From contig NZ_LMXH01000001.1 in NCBI RefSeq assembly GCF_001541095.1, positions 1,576,842 to 1,640,841 of the forward strand: a DNA stretch of 64,000 nt, read 5' to 3'. Both the position numbers and the translations under genes were made by a program. This DNA is from Paenibacillus sp. FJAT-26967 (GTDB taxonomy: Bacteria > Bacillota > Bacilli > Paenibacillales > NBRC-103111). The notes beneath the pieces were generated by a model. It saw only the letters and a list, made by a program, of their open reading frames with translations. It was not told the DNA's origin and did no database searches. Numbering within the stretch: position 1 is the first letter of the stretch; the number at the start of each line of letters is the position of its first letter. This document shows positions 43,669 through 54,284 of the stretch, piece after piece.

Positions 43669-44655
43669 ATGTATGGCATTCCAGTAGGCGTTCTAGGAAC
43701 CGGTAAATATGTACCCGAGCGGGTTTTAACTAACAAAGAACTGGAGACGATGGTAGAAACAAACGACGAGTGGATTGTTACGCGGACCGGCATCCGGGAA
43801 CGGAGAGTAGCTGCCCCTGATCAGGCAACCTCCGACTTGGCTCTGGAAGCTTCCCGCATCGCTATACAGAACGCGGGCATCACAGCGGACCAGATTGATC
43901 TGATCATCGTGGCTACCATCTCTCCGGATATGGCATTCCCTTCTGCTTCCTGCATCCTGCAGGACAAGCTCGGAGCCAAGAATGCAGCTGCTTTTGATCT
44001 TGCGGCGGCTTGTGCCGGATTTATTTACGGCCTGGCCAATGCGGCTAATTTTATCGCAACGGGAACTTATAAATATGCACTTGTAGTGGGAGCGGACACG
44101 CTTTCGCGGATTACGGATTATACCGATCGCAATACTTGTATTTTATTCGGTGACGGTGCGGGCGCTGTGGTTATCGGGGCTGTACCGGAAGGACGTGGGT
44201 TTCGTTCCTTTGAACTGGGCGCAGATGGTTCGGGGGGGAATCTTCTTAAGATCGCAGGCGGCGGTTCCCGGTTCCCGGCATCAGCCGAAAGCATTGATCA
44301 ACGCTTGCATTATATCCATATGGCGGGCAATGAAGTGTTCAAATTCGCGGTCCGCATTATGGGTTCGGCTGCTGAAGATGCGCTGGCCAAAGCGGGGCTT
44401 GAGAAGGATGACATCGATCTGCTTATTCCGCATCAGGCGAATATCCGGATTATTCAATCCGCGCTTAACAGGCTGGGCCTTACGGAAGACAAATGCATGA
44501 TCAATCTGGATAGCTACGGCAACATGTCCGCAGCCTCCGTTCCAGTGGCTCTGGCTGAAGCTGTAGAGCAGGGAAGGCTCCAAGAAGGCGACACGACGGT
44601 TCTCGTCGGTTTTGGCGGCGGTCTTACCTGGGGAGCATCCGTATTGGTCTGGTAA
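43669..44655 (+). CDS. fabH: 3-oxoacyl-ACP synthase III
   Basis: 328 aa from the ATG at 43669. Starts fatty-acid chains from acyl-CoA plus malonyl-ACP; Firmicute enzymes favour branched primers. Active site Cys115 (AAACAGF), His in PHQANIRI and Asn in SYGNMSAAS. Located between plsX and fabD, whereas B. subtilis has its fabH genes elsewhere. Confidence 0.95.
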   Translation: MYGIPVGVLGTGKYVPERVLTNKELETMVETNDEWIVTRTGIRERRVAAPDQATSDLALEASRIAIQNAGITADQIDLIIVATISPDMAFPSASCILQDKLGAKNAAAFDLAAACAGFIYGLANAANFIATGTYKYALVVGADTLSRITDYTDRNTCILFGDGAGAVVIGAVPEGRGFRSFELGADGSGGNLLKIAGGGSRFPASAESIDQRLHYIHMAGNEVFKFAVRIMGSAAEDALAKAGLEKDDIDLLIPHQANIRIIQSALNRLGLTEDKCMINLDSYGNMSAASVPVALAEAVEQGRLQEGDTTVLVGFGGGLTWGASVLVW

Positions 44656-44679
44656 TAGACAGAGAGGAATCTTACACAT

Positions 44680-45606
44680 ATGAGTAAAATCGCTTTCGTA
44701 TTTCCGGGTCAGGGGGCCCAGGCTGTCGGAATGGGCAGGGATGCTTATTCCGCTCATGCCGGAGCTAAGCACATATTTGATGGAGCCGACAAGGCGTTAG
44801 GCTATTCGTTGTCTTCATTAATTTTTGACGGGCCCGAAGAAGAATTGAAAATGACGTATCACACGCAGCCTGCACTGTTAACCACGAGCACGGCATATCT
44901 GGAAGTGCTTCGTGAGAAAGGCATCCAGCCCGATTACACGGCCGGTCACAGCCTGGGTGAATATTCGGCGCTCGTCGCCTCGGGTGTCCTCAGTTTCGAA
45001 GAGGCGGTCCGTGTGGTCCGCGCCCGTGGAGAATTTATGGAACAGGCGGTGCCTAACGGACGCGGAGTCATGGCGGCGGTTCTGGGAGCGGAACGTGCGG
45101 CTTTGGACGAGCTGTGCCGGCGGATCAGCAGTGAAGGAAACGTTGTTGAGCTCGCTAACGTAAACTGCCCGGGGCAGATCGTGGTCTCCGGCACACGTGA
45201 AGGTGTGCAGGCTGTCATCGAACGCGCCAAAGAAGCGGGTGCCAAACGTGCTATTGCGCTCGATGTGAGCGGACCTTTTCACTCTTCGCTGATGAAGACG
45301 GCTTCTGAGCAATTGGCGCATGTTTTATCGGATATATCGTTAGCAGACGCGGCAGTTCCTGTAGTGGCGAACGTTACAGCAAGACCCGTATCGTCTCCCG
45401 ACGAAATCAGGGAGCTCCTGGTCCGCCAAGTGTACTCCCCCGTCCTGTGGGAAGATACCATTGTCTGGCTGATTGAGCAGGGGACAGACACATTCTACGA
45501 AATCGGCTCCGGCAGTGTGCTCGCAGGTCTGATCAAGAAAGTGGACCGCAGCGTTAAGGTGATTTCAATTAACAGTCTGGAAGCTGCCTTGCAGGCCGGA
45601 CTGTAG
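44680..45606 (+). CDS. fabD: Malonyl-CoA:ACP transacylase
   Basis: 308 aa. Loads malonate onto ACP. Nucleophile Ser91 in AGHSLGEYSAL, FPGQGAQ oxyanion motif at 8-14, and the His in GPFHSSLM. In the fapR operon, 24 nt after fabH. Confidence 0.96.
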   Translation: MSKIAFVFPGQGAQAVGMGRDAYSAHAGAKHIFDGADKALGYSLSSLIFDGPEEELKMTYHTQPALLTTSTAYLEVLREKGIQPDYTAGHSLGEYSALVASGVLSFEEAVRVVRARGEFMEQAVPNGRGVMAAVLGAERAALDELCRRISSEGNVVELANVNCPGQIVVSGTREGVQAVIERAKEAGAKRAIALDVSGPFHSSLMKTASEQLAHVLSDISLADAAVPVVANVTARPVSSPDEIRELLVRQVYSPVLWEDTIVWLIEQGTDTFYEIGSGSVLAGLIKKVDRSVKVISINSLEAALQAGL

Positions 45607-45643
45607 CCTTTTACATTTCAATAAACGGATGGGGGGATAAGGG

Positions 45644-46384
45644 ATGCTTAATGGTAAAGTAGCACTCGTTACGGGAGCTTCCCGCGGCATAGGCCGGGCG
45701 ATCGCCCTGGAGCTTGCTGCCAAGGGAGCCGATGTAGCCGTTAACTACTCAGGCAGCGAACAGGCTGCGGAAGAGGTTGTCAAAGAGATCGAGGCTCTCG
45801 GACAGCGGGCGGTTAAAATCCGTGCGGATGTCAGCAAGTCGGCGGAAGCTGAGGATCTCATCAAACAAACGATTGAAGCACTGGGTAATTTGGACATCCT
45901 CGTGAATAATGCGGGCATTACAAGAGATAATCTTATCATGCGCATGAAAGAGGAAGATTTTGATGCCGTTATTAACACGAATTTGAAAGGCGTTTTTAAT
46001 TGTATCAAGGCAGCAACCCGACCTCTGATGAAACAGCGTTCAGGGCGGATTATCAATATATCCTCCGTTGTGGGTGTTTTGGGCAATCCGGGCCAAGCGA
46101 ACTATGTGGCCGCCAAAGCAGGCGTCATCGGGCTGACCAAAGCTTCTGCGCGCGAACTTGCTTCACGGGGTATCACGGTGAATGCGGTAGCGCCAGGCTT
46201 TATCTCTACCGACATGACCGACAAGCTTCCTGAGGAGCAGAAGGCTGCTTTATTGCAGCAAATTCCTTTGGGCAAGCTGGGCAAGCCGGAGGATATTGCC
46301 ATGATCGTCCGGTTCCTCGCATCAGAGGAAGCTGCCTATATGACAGGCCAGACGATTCATGTCGACGGGGGCATGTACATGTAG
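45644..46384 (+). CDS. fabG: 3-oxoacyl-ACP reductase
   Basis: 246 aa short-chain dehydrogenase using NADPH. Cofactor motif TGASRGIG (10-17), NNAG (88-91), catalytic Ser140, Tyr154 and Lys158. GGGGGATAAGGG precedes the ATG. Confidence 0.96.
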   Translation: MLNGKVALVTGASRGIGRAIALELAAKGADVAVNYSGSEQAAEEVVKEIEALGQRAVKIRADVSKSAEAEDLIKQTIEALGNLDILVNNAGITRDNLIMRMKEEDFDAVINTNLKGVFNCIKAATRPLMKQRSGRIINISSVVGVLGNPGQANYVAAKAGVIGLTKASARELASRGITVNAVAPGFISTDMTDKLPEEQKAALLQQIPLGKLGKPEDIAMIVRFLASEEAAYMTGQTIHVDGGMYM

Positions 46385-46440
46385 CAGGGCTCTTTTCGAA
46401 GGGCAACGCTTGGGACGTGCCGCACCCGGTTAGACAAGTA

Positions 46441-46469
46441 TGGCAATTTGTTTGGGATTCTCGTATAAT
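46441..46469 (+). promoter_or_regulatory. Possible internal promoter for acpP
   Basis: A perfect TATAAT (46464-46469) stands 21 nt before the acpP ATG; the best -35 at 17 nt is a weak TGGCAA (46441-46446). An extra promoter would fit the high ACP demand. Confidence 0.4.
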
Positions 46470-46490
46470 ACCAAGGAGGAGGTGAGCCGG

Positions 46491-46724
46491 ATGTCCGACG
46501 TACTGGATCGCGTGAATAAAATTATCATCGACCGCTTAGGGGTAGAAGAGTCTGAAGTTACCCTCGAAGCGTCTTTCAAAGATGATTTAGGTGCTGATTC
46601 TCTCGATGTTGTAGAATTAGTTATGGAATTGGAAGATGAATTTGATCTGGAGATTTCCGACGAAGATGCTGAGAAGATTACGACTGTGGGAGAAGTAGTG
46701 AATTACATAAAATCTCATACGTAA
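46491..46724 (+). CDS. acpP: Acyl carrier protein
   Basis: 77 aa from the ATG at 46491 with GGAGGAGGTG upstream. The phosphopantetheine attachment serine is Ser37 in [10 protein letters not shown]. Acidic four-helix protein carrying the growing acyl chain. Confidence 0.96.
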   Translation: MSDVLDRVNKIIIDRLGVEESEVTLEASFKDDLGADSLDVVELVMELEDEFDLEISDEDAEKITTVGEVVNYIKSHT

Positions 46725-46750
46725 CATTCCTTCAAGTCCCGTTCTAAAAG

Positions 46751-46774
46751 AGTCCCGTTCTCAAAGGCGGGACT
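46751..46774 (+). terminator. Weak hairpin between acpP and fabF
   Basis: AGTCCCG (46751-46757) pairs with CGGGACT (46768-46774), followed by TCTCCTCATTTT. The 5' arm is duplicated as AGTCCCGTTCT at 46735-46745. Likely a partial terminator or mRNA stabiliser that raises acpP over fabF. Confidence 0.45.
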
Positions 46775-46836
46775 TCTCCTCATTTTCTGATCCTAGAAAA
46801 ACGAGAGAACACCCTTAAACTTCAGAGGTGGTACAC

Positions 46837-48072
46837 GTGAATAGAGTCGTAATTACTGGTGTAGGAGTAATCAGCTCCTTAGGTCAAGATGTGGATACGT
46901 TCTGGGGTAATCTGCTTGCAGGCAAGTCCGGTATCAGCGAAATCGAAAGTTTCGATGTAAGCCAGTATCCGACAAAAATCGCCTCATCCGTCAAAGATTT
47001 TAACCCCGAAGATTATATAGATAAACGTGAAGCAAGAAGAATGGACCGTTTTGTACAGCTAGCTGTGGCAGCGAGTCTGAATGCTTTGAAAAGCTCAGGG
47101 CTGAACATACAAGAAGACACGGATCCGGAGCGGGTTGGCGTGTATGTGGGTTCCGGGATCGGCGGTTTGTCGACTTGGGAAGAGCAGCACAAAATTCTGC
47201 TTGAGAAAGGTCCTAAGCGGGTTAGCCCGTTCTTCATTCCGATGATGATCGCGAATATGGCTTCCGGCCAAATCTCGATGATTACCGGAGCGAAGGGGCC
47301 GAACTCCACGGCAGTAACCGCCTGTGCCACAGGCACACATTCCATCGGAGACTCCTACAAGCTTATCAAGTACGGTGAAGCCGATGTCATGATCTGCGGC
47401 GGTGCGGAAGCGACCATTAGCCCTACGGGAGTGGCTGGCTTCTGTGCTATGCGTGCCATGTCTACGCGCAACGATGAGCCGGAGAAAGCAAGCCGGCCTT
47501 TCGATAAGGACCGGGACGGATTCATTATGGGTGAGGGGGCAGGGATTCTTATTCTTGAATCGCTGGAACACGCTCAGAAGCGCGGTGCCCACATCTATGC
47601 CGAAGTTATCGGATATGGCATGAGCGGCGACGCCCATCACATGACAGAGCCCGATCCCGCAGGTGCAGCGCGCTGTATGGTTAAGGCTATCAAGGATGCA
47701 GGCATTGCGCCCGAAGAAGTCGACTATATTAACGCGCATGGAACCAGTACACCAGTTGGCGATAAGTCAGAGACTATGGCCATTAAGAAGGCGTTCGGCG
47801 ATCACGCTTATAAAGTAGCTGTGAGCTCAACGAAGTCGATGACCGGTCATCTGCTTGGAGCAGCCGGCGGTGTTGAAGCCGTTATTTGCGGTTTGACTCT
47901 GCAGAACGGCATCATTCCTGCAACGGTTAATCTGGATAATCCCGATCCTGAACTGGATTTGGATTACGTTCCGAACGTTCCGCGTAAAAGCGATGTGCGG
48001 GTAGCCATGTCCAATTCGTTTGGATTCGGCGGACACAATGCTACGCTTATTTTCAGAAAATTCGAAGCCTAA
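46837..48072 (+). CDS. fabF: 3-oxoacyl-ACP synthase II
   Basis: 411 aa; GTG start at 46837 after AGAGGTGG gives the family start [10 protein letters not shown] (a GTG three codons upstream overlaps the ribosome site). Elongating condensing enzyme with Cys163 ([11 protein letters not shown]), His in [11 protein letters not shown] and His in [12 protein letters not shown]. Last gene of the fap/fab cluster; rnc follows after 21 nt. Confidence 0.96.
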   Translation: MNRVVITGVGVISSLGQDVDTFWGNLLAGKSGISEIESFDVSQYPTKIASSVKDFNPEDYIDKREARRMDRFVQLAVAASLNALKSSGLNIQEDTDPERVGVYVGSGIGGLSTWEEQHKILLEKGPKRVSPFFIPMMIANMASGQISMITGAKGPNSTAVTACATGTHSIGDSYKLIKYGEADVMICGGAEATISPTGVAGFCAMRAMSTRNDEPEKASRPFDKDRDGFIMGEGAGILILESLEHAQKRGAHIYAEVIGYGMSGDAHHMTEPDPAGAARCMVKAIKDAGIAPEEVDYINAHGTSTPVGDKSETMAIKKAFGDHAYKVAVSSTKSMTGHLLGAAGGVEAVICGLTLQNGIIPATVNLDNPDPELDLDYVPNVPRKSDVRVAMSNSFGFGGHNATLIFRKFEA

Positions 48073-48093
48073 CAAGCGGCCGGTGGTGAGAAC

Positions 48094-48795
48094 ATGAACC
48101 GAGATGTTAACCAGCTTCAAGCCGACGTCAATATCCGTTTTCAAAATCACGATTTGTTGAGGCAGGCGTTTACTCATTCTTCTTATGTGAATGAGCATCG
48201 TATGGCCAACTATCAGGATAATGAGCGCCTGGAGTTTCTAGGCGATGCTGTCCTGGAGTTGACCGTTTCCGAATACTTGTATTTCAAGTATCCCCACCGT
48301 ACGGAGGGGGAGCTCACGAAACTGAGGGCATCGATTGTGTGTGAGCCTTCATTAGTGAATTTTGCAGAGAAACTTAATTTTGGCATCTATGTACAGTTAG
48401 GCAAAGGTGAAGAGATGACCGGTGGACGTTCGCGTCCTGCTCTGCTCGCCGATGTGTTCGAAGGTTTTATCGGAGCACTGTACCTGGATCAGGGGCTTGA
48501 AGCGGTCAAATCATTTTTAAACCAGCACGTTTTTCCTTATGTTTCGGCAGAAGGCAAATTGCTGATCATTGATTATAAGACCCAATTACAGGAATACACC
48601 CAGCATCACAACATGGGTTCGCTTGAATACCGGATCGTGGAGGAGCGCGGACCTGCTCATGAGAGAGAATTTGTCTCTGAGGTTTGTATGGACGGCAAGC
48701 AGCTTGGCAAAGGCGCCGGACGCTCCAAGAAAGAAGCGGAGCAGCAGGCAGCCTCGCAGGCATTAACCAAGTTGAATGTCTTAATGGAAAACTAG
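48094..48795 (+). CDS. rnc: Ribonuclease III
   Basis: 233 aa. Catalytic signature [14 protein letters not shown] (43-56) with Glu47, Asp51 and Glu55, and the C-terminal double-stranded-RNA-binding domain (about 160-230, [20 protein letters not shown]). Processes rRNA and structured mRNAs. The order acpP-fabF-rnc-smc-ftsY is conserved in Bacilli. Confidence 0.96.
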   Translation: MNRDVNQLQADVNIRFQNHDLLRQAFTHSSYVNEHRMANYQDNERLEFLGDAVLELTVSEYLYFKYPHRTEGELTKLRASIVCEPSLVNFAEKLNFGIYVQLGKGEEMTGGRSRPALLADVFEGFIGALYLDQGLEAVKSFLNQHVFPYVSAEGKLLIIDYKTQLQEYTQHHNMGSLEYRIVEERGPAHEREFVSEVCMDGKQLGKGAGRSKKEAEQQAASQALTKLNVLMEN

Positions 48796-48863
48796 CCGCT
48801 ATGCAGTTTAGCGATAGCTGTGCTCCAGCATAGTTCGAAGCGGCAAGATATAAATGAGATGAA

Positions 48864-48889
48864 GAGCAGCCGAGCTGCTCTTTTCTTTT
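48864..48889 (+). terminator. Rho-independent terminator after rnc
   Basis: GAGCAGC, loop CGA, GCTGCTC (48864-48880), then TTTTCTTTT. Separates rnc from smc. Confidence 0.8.
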
Positions 48890-48917
48890 GCCCTCTGCTT
48901 TGAACACGGGTTATGAT
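48888..48917 (+). promoter_or_regulatory. Possible promoter for smc
   Basis: TTGCCC (48888-48893), 18-nt spacer, TATGAT (48912-48917); a TACAAT overlaps at 48917-48922. It lies directly behind the rnc terminator and 110 nt before smc. Confidence 0.35.
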
Positions 48918-49026
48918 ACAATAGAGCCTGGGCTATCTTAGGGTGGCCGGTTTGTTGATCCTTGTGAAGGATCGGTAGTTTACGAAGTAACTTTTCCTAT
49001 GAAAAGTTTTGAGGTGAAAAATAGAT

Positions 49027-52000
49027 ATGTTCTTGAAGCGGATTGAATTATCCGGATTTAAATCATTTGCAGACCGTACGGAGCTGGAATTCGTAAAAGG
49101 CATAACAGCGGTCGTCGGTCCTAACGGAAGCGGCAAGAGCAACATCTCGGACGGCATCCGGTGGGTACTTGGTGAAACGAGTGCCCGCAGTTTACGCGGC
49201 GGTAAGATGGAGGATGTTATTTTTGCAGGCAGTGATGCGCGCCGGGCGGTTAATTACGGAGAGGTTTCCCTGACTCTCGACAATACCTCTCAGGCCCTTC
49301 CTCTTGACTATAATGAAGTCACGGTCAGCCGGCGGGTACACCGCAGCGGCGACAGTGAGTATTTTATAAACAAGCAGTCCTGCCGTCTGAAAGATATTAC
49401 AGAATTATTTATGGATACGGGGATCGGTAAAGAAGCCTATTCGATTATCGGGCAGGGCCGTATTGAAGAGATTTTGAGTACGAAATCTGAAGAGCGGCGC
49501 AGTATTTTTGAAGAAGCGTCCGGAATTGTGAAATACAAATCACGCAAGAAAGAATCGGAAAAGAAGCTGAATGAAACGGAGCAGAATTTGCTGCGGATTC
49601 ATGACTTGATTACCGAGCTTGAAGATCAGATTAACCCTTTAAGAGAGCAAGCGGAGAAAGCTGTCCGCTATAAAGAGCTGAAGGAAGAGCTGAAACATAG
49701 CGAGATCGCGGTCTACGTTCATCAGATTGATCAGATTTATGTATCCTGGACAGAGACCAATGAGAAGCTGACTGTGCTGAAGAAGGAACAACTGAGTTTG
49801 TCTACGTTCGTAAGTCAGCATGATGCAAAGCTGGAGAAACACCGCTGGGAAACGAAGCGGCTGGAGGAAGAACTGGAGAAGCTTCAGGGAACGCTGCTCG
49901 ATATTAGTGAAAACCTGGAGAAGTGCGAAGGACACGGCGAAGTACTCAAAGAGCGGAAGAAGAATTTTGCCGCCAATGAACAGCAGCTGGATCAGACGAT
50001 TACGCTTCAAGAAAGCAGGCTTGCTGAGAAGGAAACGGAGCTTTCGGAGCACCGGGACAAAATCGTACATATCGGCGCGCAGCTTTTTGAATATCAGGCT
50101 AAACTGTCGGAGGAAGAGAACCGGCTGCTTGGCGTGAGCGGCGGCCTTAAATCAGGGGTAGAAGACCAGCTGAAGTCGGAACTCCTGGATAAAATGAACG
50201 CGATGGCGCAGTGCCGCAATGAAATTCGATATGCGGAGCAGCAGCTTGAAAGCCTGGCTAAGCGCCTGGGCCGTCTGGAAGAAGAAGGGCAGAAGCGTGC
50301 AGCTATGCAGACGGATATCGCTACCCGGCGCAAGGATTTGCAAAATAAGCTGGATCAGACACGTAAGGAAGTCGAGAAGATCCGTTCCGCTTATCTCGAT
50401 CTGAGCGAGAATCTCAAAAAGAAACAGAATCTGCTGGAAGAGTCGGCAGGCATGTTACGCAAGTGGGAACAGAAGATTGATGCACTGACATCCAGGCGGG
50501 ATACAATGAAAGAAATGCAGAACGATTACGACGGCTTCATGCATGGCGTCAAAGAGGTGCTCAAGGCCAAAAGCCGGCCTGACGGTCTGAAGGGCATACA
50601 CGGGGCTATCGCCGAGCTGGTGAAAGTGCCGGCTGAAATCGAGGTTGCGATTGAAACTGCACTCGGCGGGGCGCTGCAGAATGTCGTCGTAGAGACGGAA
50701 GCTTACGGTCGCGAGGCCATTGCTTTCCTCAAAAGGCGTCAGCTGGGGCGTGCTACTTTTCTGCCTATGGATGTTATACGGGGCCGGTCTATCGGAGAAG
50801 GAGAGCGCAGTGCTTTGCATTCAGCAAGCGGATTCGTCGGGATCGGTGTCGATCTCATCAAATTCGATCCGCAGTATCATAATATCTTCTCAAGCCTGCT
50901 TGGGACGGTCATTATCGCAGATAGTCTGGAAGATGCGAACCAGATTGCGGCAAAAGCAAACTACCGTTACCGGGTCGTAACCCTTGAAGGGGATATCGTC
51001 AATCCCGGCGGCTCGATGACAGGGGGCAGTTTGCAGAAGAAAACCTCTAATCTCCTGGGACGCCAGCGTCAGATCGAGGAGATGGATAAAGACATTCTGA
51101 CCTCCGAAACTCAGCTGCAGCAGTTGAAGTCGCGCGCCGCACAAGCCCGCAAGGAGATTGTCGAAGACAACGCCAAACTTGAGGAACTGCGTGAGCGCGG
51201 TGAGCAGAAGCGGATCGAGGAACAGCAGATCCGTGCGGATTTGACACCGCTTGAAGCGGAAGTCCGCCGCATCGAAGAACAACTGACTCTGGAGCAGGAC
51301 GACCGCTCCACCCTTCTTGAAGAGCGCAGCCAGTACCTGCGCCGTGCTGAAGATAACAGGCAGCAGCTTGATGAACTGCAGCAGGAAGAAGAAGCTCTCC
51401 AGCAGGCGATTCGTGATGCGGAACTATCGCGCAGAGCGAATGAATCTGCTAAGGAGGAACTTCAGAATCAGCTTACCGATCTGAAGGTGCGCGTGGCTTC
51501 CGCTTCGCAGGAGAAACAATCGCTGCAGGATCAGCAGAGACGTCTCCAGCAGGATCTTTCCGATGCCAAGGAGGAACTGGAGATGAACCGCCGCCAGCTC
51601 TGGCAGCTGCGCGCCGAGATGGAGTACCACACCGAGGAATCCGTAAAGCAGGTCGAACTGTTGAACTCTTTAAGACTCCGTAAGCAGAAATGCACGGAGG
51701 AGATTGAGTTCAAGCGCTCCGAGCGCACGGTTTGGGCCGACAAGCTTGAACAAGCAGAGAACGAAACCCGGGAGCAGAGGACACGCCTTAAACAAGTGGA
51801 GGAGCAGTCTGTCCAGCATGAAGTGCGCGTGAACCGACTCGATGTGGAGCTGGAGAACTTGCTTAAGAAGCTGGGCGAAGACTATGAGATGAGCTACGAG
51901 CTTGCCAAAGAACGCTACCCTGTACCCGAGGATATTACCGGTGCCCAGAACAAAGTCCGTGAACTTAGACGCTCGATTTCAGCACTAGGTGATGTCAATC

Positions 52001-52605
52001 TGGGCGCAATCGAGGAATTTGCCCGGGTATCGGAGCGCTATGATTTCCTGTCTGTTCAAAAGGATGATCTGGTTGAGGCCAAGACTACCTTGTATCAAGT
52101 CATCCGTGAAATGGACCAGGAGATGTCGAAACGGTTCAAAACGACCTTCGATGCGATTCGTTCTCACTTTGTCGTCGTTTTCGTGAAGTTGTTCGGCGGC
52201 GGCAGAGCCGATCTGATTTTGTCGGATCCGGAGAACCTCCTGGAGACGGGGATCGAGATCGTAGCGCAGCCGCCGGGCAAAAAGCTTCAAAACCTGCAGC
52301 TGCTCTCCGGCGGCGAACGGGCTTTGACCGCGCTTGCGCTGCTGTTCTCCATACTGTGCGTCAAGCCGGTACCGTTCTGTGTCCTTGACGAGGTTGAGGC
52401 CGCGCTGGATGAAGCCAACGTTACCCGTTTCGCTGAATATTTGCGTGAATTCTCGGAAACGACACAGTTTATTGTCGTTACCCACCGCAAAGGTACGATG
52501 GAAGAAGCTGACGTCTTATATGGAGTTACGATGGAGGAAGGTGGCGTATCGAAGCTTGTTTCCGTACGTCTTGAGGATGAGGAAGCAATGATTTCCGCTT
52601 CATAG
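49027..52605 (+). CDS. smc: Chromosome segregation ATPase SMC
   Basis: 1192 aa. N-terminal head with P-loop GPNGSGKSN (31-39), two long coiled-coil arms (about 170-500 and 670-1000), hinge around 520-660 (GVKEVLKAKSRPDGLKGIHGAIAELV), and the C-terminal head with signature LSGGERALTALALLF and Walker B VLDEVEAALDEAN. Works as a dimer with ScpA/ScpB in condensing and separating chromosomes. ftsY follows, as in B. subtilis. Confidence 0.97.
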   Translation: MFLKRIELSGFKSFADRTELEFVKGITAVVGPNGSGKSNISDGIRWVLGETSARSLRGGKMEDVIFAGSDARRAVNYGEVSLTLDNTSQALPLDYNEVTVSRRVHRSGDSEYFINKQSCRLKDITELFMDTGIGKEAYSIIGQGRIEEILSTKSEERRSIFEEASGIVKYKSRKKESEKKLNETEQNLLRIHDLITELEDQINPLREQAEKAVRYKELKEELKHSEIAVYVHQIDQIYVSWTETNEKLTVLKKEQLSLSTFVSQHDAKLEKHRWETKRLEEELEKLQGTLLDISENLEKCEGHGEVLKERKKNFAANEQQLDQTITLQESRLAEKETELSEHRDKIVHIGAQLFEYQAKLSEEENRLLGVSGGLKSGVEDQLKSELLDKMNAMAQCRNEIRYAEQQLESLAKRLGRLEEEGQKRAAMQTDIATRRKDLQNKLDQTRKEVEKIRSAYLDLSENLKKKQNLLEESAGMLRKWEQKIDALTSRRDTMKEMQNDYDGFMHGVKEVLKAKSRPDGLKGIHGAIAELVKVPAEIEVAIETALGGALQNVVVETEAYGREAIAFLKRRQLGRATFLPMDVIRGRSIGEGERSALHSASGFVGIGVDLIKFDPQYHNIFSSLLGTVIIADSLEDANQIAAKANYRYRVVTLEGDIVNPGGSMTGGSLQKKTSNLLGRQRQIEEMDKDILTSETQLQQLKSRAAQARKEIVEDNAKLEELRERGEQKRIEEQQIRADLTPLEAEVRRIEEQLTLEQDDRSTLLEERSQYLRRAEDNRQQLDELQQEEEALQQAIRDAELSRRANESAKEELQNQLTDLKVRVASASQEKQSLQDQQRRLQQDLSDAKEELEMNRRQLWQLRAEMEYHTEESVKQVELLNSLRLRKQKCTEEIEFKRSERTVWADKLEQAENETREQRTRLKQVEEQSVQHEVRVNRLDVELENLLKKLGEDYEMSYELAKERYPVPEDITGAQNKVRELRRSISALGDVNLGAIEEFARVSERYDFLSVQKDDLVEAKTTLYQVIREMDQEMSKRFKTTFDAIRSHFVVVFVKLFGGGRADLILSDPENLLETGIEIVAQPPGKKLQNLQLLSGGERALTALALLFSILCVKPVPFCVLDEVEAALDEANVTRFAEYLREFSETTQFIVVTHRKGTMEEADVLYGVTMEEGGVSKLVSVRLEDEEAMISAS

Positions 52606-52742
52606 ATGCATATCTGGGCTGTGCGGGAACAATTCCCCGACTTTGGTCTGAAGCGCTTCAAGCCCGGCATCGGTTATAACATAGTAGATGCAAGATAAAC
52701 TCTGACAGACTATTGAAACAGGAAAGCGAGGAACAACTGAGT

Positions 52743-53735
52743 ATGAGTTTTTTTAAAAAATTAAAAGAAAGCATCTCCAGTAAAACGGAGGCCGTTACGA
52801 ATAAATTCAAGGAGGGTCTGACGAAGACCCGCGACGTATTTGTTGACCGGGTAGATGATTTGTTCAGCCGCCGCAAAAAAATCGATGAAGAGTTTTACGA
52901 AGAGCTGGAAGAAATTCTGATCGGTGCAGATGTTGGCGTAAATACCGTAATGGAACTGATTGAACAACTGCGCAGCGAAGTGCGCAAACGGAAAATCGAG
53001 GACCCGAATGATCTTCAGCCGGTTCTATCGGAGAAACTGACGGAGCTGCTAAAAGGCAGTGAGGACAGTTCCATGAGCATGGCCGCATCAGGTCCGACAA
53101 TTATTCTTTTTGTAGGCGTTAACGGTGTCGGCAAGACCACCACAATCGGTAAGCTGGCGCACCTGTACAAGTCCCAAGGCAAGAAAGTGCTTCTGGCTGC
53201 GGGGGATACATTCCGTGCCGGTGCTATCGAGCAGCTGGAGACGTGGGGGCAGCGGGTTGGAGTAGATGTGATCAAGCAGCAGGCCGGTTCAGATCCGGCG
53301 GCCGTTATGTTCGATGCTGTGCAGGCGGCTAAAAACCGCGGCGCAGATATTCTGCTGTGTGACACGGCAGGACGTTTGCAGAATAAAGTGAACTTAATGG
53401 AAGAACTCAATAAGATCTACCGGGTTATCCGCCGTGAAGTGCCGGAAGGTCCTCATGAGGTTCTGCTGGTGCTAGATGCTACAACCGGGCAAAATGCGCT
53501 TCAGCAGGCCAAAATGTTCGGTGACAAAACGGGGCTGACAGGTCTGGTGCTTACGAAACTTGACGGCACAGCCAAAGGCGGTATTGTCGTGGCGATTCGC
53601 CAGGAACTTAACATTCCGGTTAAATTCGTGGGTCTCGGCGAGAAAATGGACGATCTTCAAGCGTTTGATTCCGAACAGTTTGTTCATGCGCTTTTCGGCA
53701 AATGGATAGCGGAAGAGAAGGAAAGGGCAGAGTAA
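52743..53735 (+). CDS. ftsY: Signal recognition particle receptor FtsY
   Basis: 330 aa from the ATG at 52743 (GCGAGGAACAAC upstream), giving the lipid-binding start MSFFKKLKES. N domain, then the SRP-type GTPase G domain with GVNGVGKTTT, DTFRAGAIEQL, DTAGRLQ and TKLDGTAKGG. Docks Ffh-ribosome complexes at the membrane. It has only a short acidic/A region, as usual in Firmicutes. Confidence 0.96.
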   Translation: MSFFKKLKESISSKTEAVTNKFKEGLTKTRDVFVDRVDDLFSRRKKIDEEFYEELEEILIGADVGVNTVMELIEQLRSEVRKRKIEDPNDLQPVLSEKLTELLKGSEDSSMSMAASGPTIILFVGVNGVGKTTTIGKLAHLYKSQGKKVLLAAGDTFRAGAIEQLETWGQRVGVDVIKQQAGSDPAAVMFDAVQAAKNRGADILLCDTAGRLQNKVNLMEELNKIYRVIRREVPEGPHEVLLVLDATTGQNALQQAKMFGDKTGLTGLVLTKLDGTAKGGIVVAIRQELNIPVKFVGLGEKMDDLQAFDSEQFVHALFGKWIAEEKERAE

Positions 53736-53778
53736 TCCAGCCGATTCTTATCTTTTTACTGCTGACAAGGTCAGACGC

Positions 53779-53807
53779 TTGACATCCTTTCCGGCATCCG
53801 TTATCAT
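53779..53807 (+). promoter_or_regulatory. SigA promoter for ylxM-ffh
   Basis: Perfect TTGACA (53779-53784), 17-nt spacer, TATCAT (53802-53807), 51 nt before the ylxM ATG. An inverted repeat CTGAC-AAG-GTCAG (53762-53774) abuts the -35 and might be an operator or the tail hairpin of ftsY. Confidence 0.75.
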
Positions 53808-53858
53808 AAGGACTGTTGTTGCAGGTGTAAAGTGTAGAACCTTGACGGAGGTCGGGCT

Positions 53859-54209
53859 ATGACGGAAGATCAAATTCTGGAGAAAACGAACCGAATCAAT
53901 CTTCTGTTCGATTTTTACGAGCCTATGCTGACGGACAAACAACAGACCGTCTTGAAGCTGTATTTTCACGATGATTACTCCTTGGGAGAAATCGCGGAGC
54001 AGTTTAAGATAAGCCGGCAGGCCGTTTATGAGCATGTGAAGCGTGCCGAGGTTACGCTCGAAGATTATGAGAGCAAGCTTGCCTTGCTGAGCAAACACGA
54101 ACGGCGGCTGAAGCTGCTGGGTGAAGCGGAAGAGAAACTGAAGGATTCGCCTGAAGATCTCGCTGACTGCGCTTCGGATTATTTGCGCCGTATCGTTCAT
54201 ATGGAATAA
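53859..54209 (+). CDS. ylxM: YlxM, helix-turn-helix partner of the SRP pathway
   Basis: 116 aa. Helix-turn-helix resembling sigma-factor region 4: [41 protein letters not shown]. Nearly always encoded directly before ffh; the streptococcal protein modulates SRP function. 75 nt before ffh. Confidence 0.93.
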   Translation: MTEDQILEKTNRINLLFDFYEPMLTDKQQTVLKLYFHDDYSLGEIAEQFKISRQAVYEHVKRAEVTLEDYESKLALLSKHERRLKLLGEAEEKLKDSPEDLADCASDYLRRIVHME

Positions 54210-54284
54210 CCCTTGTGAATGTTGGAATGGAACGTTTAGAACAGAGATATAGATGGATGACGGACATGAAAGGAGGCGGTTTAC

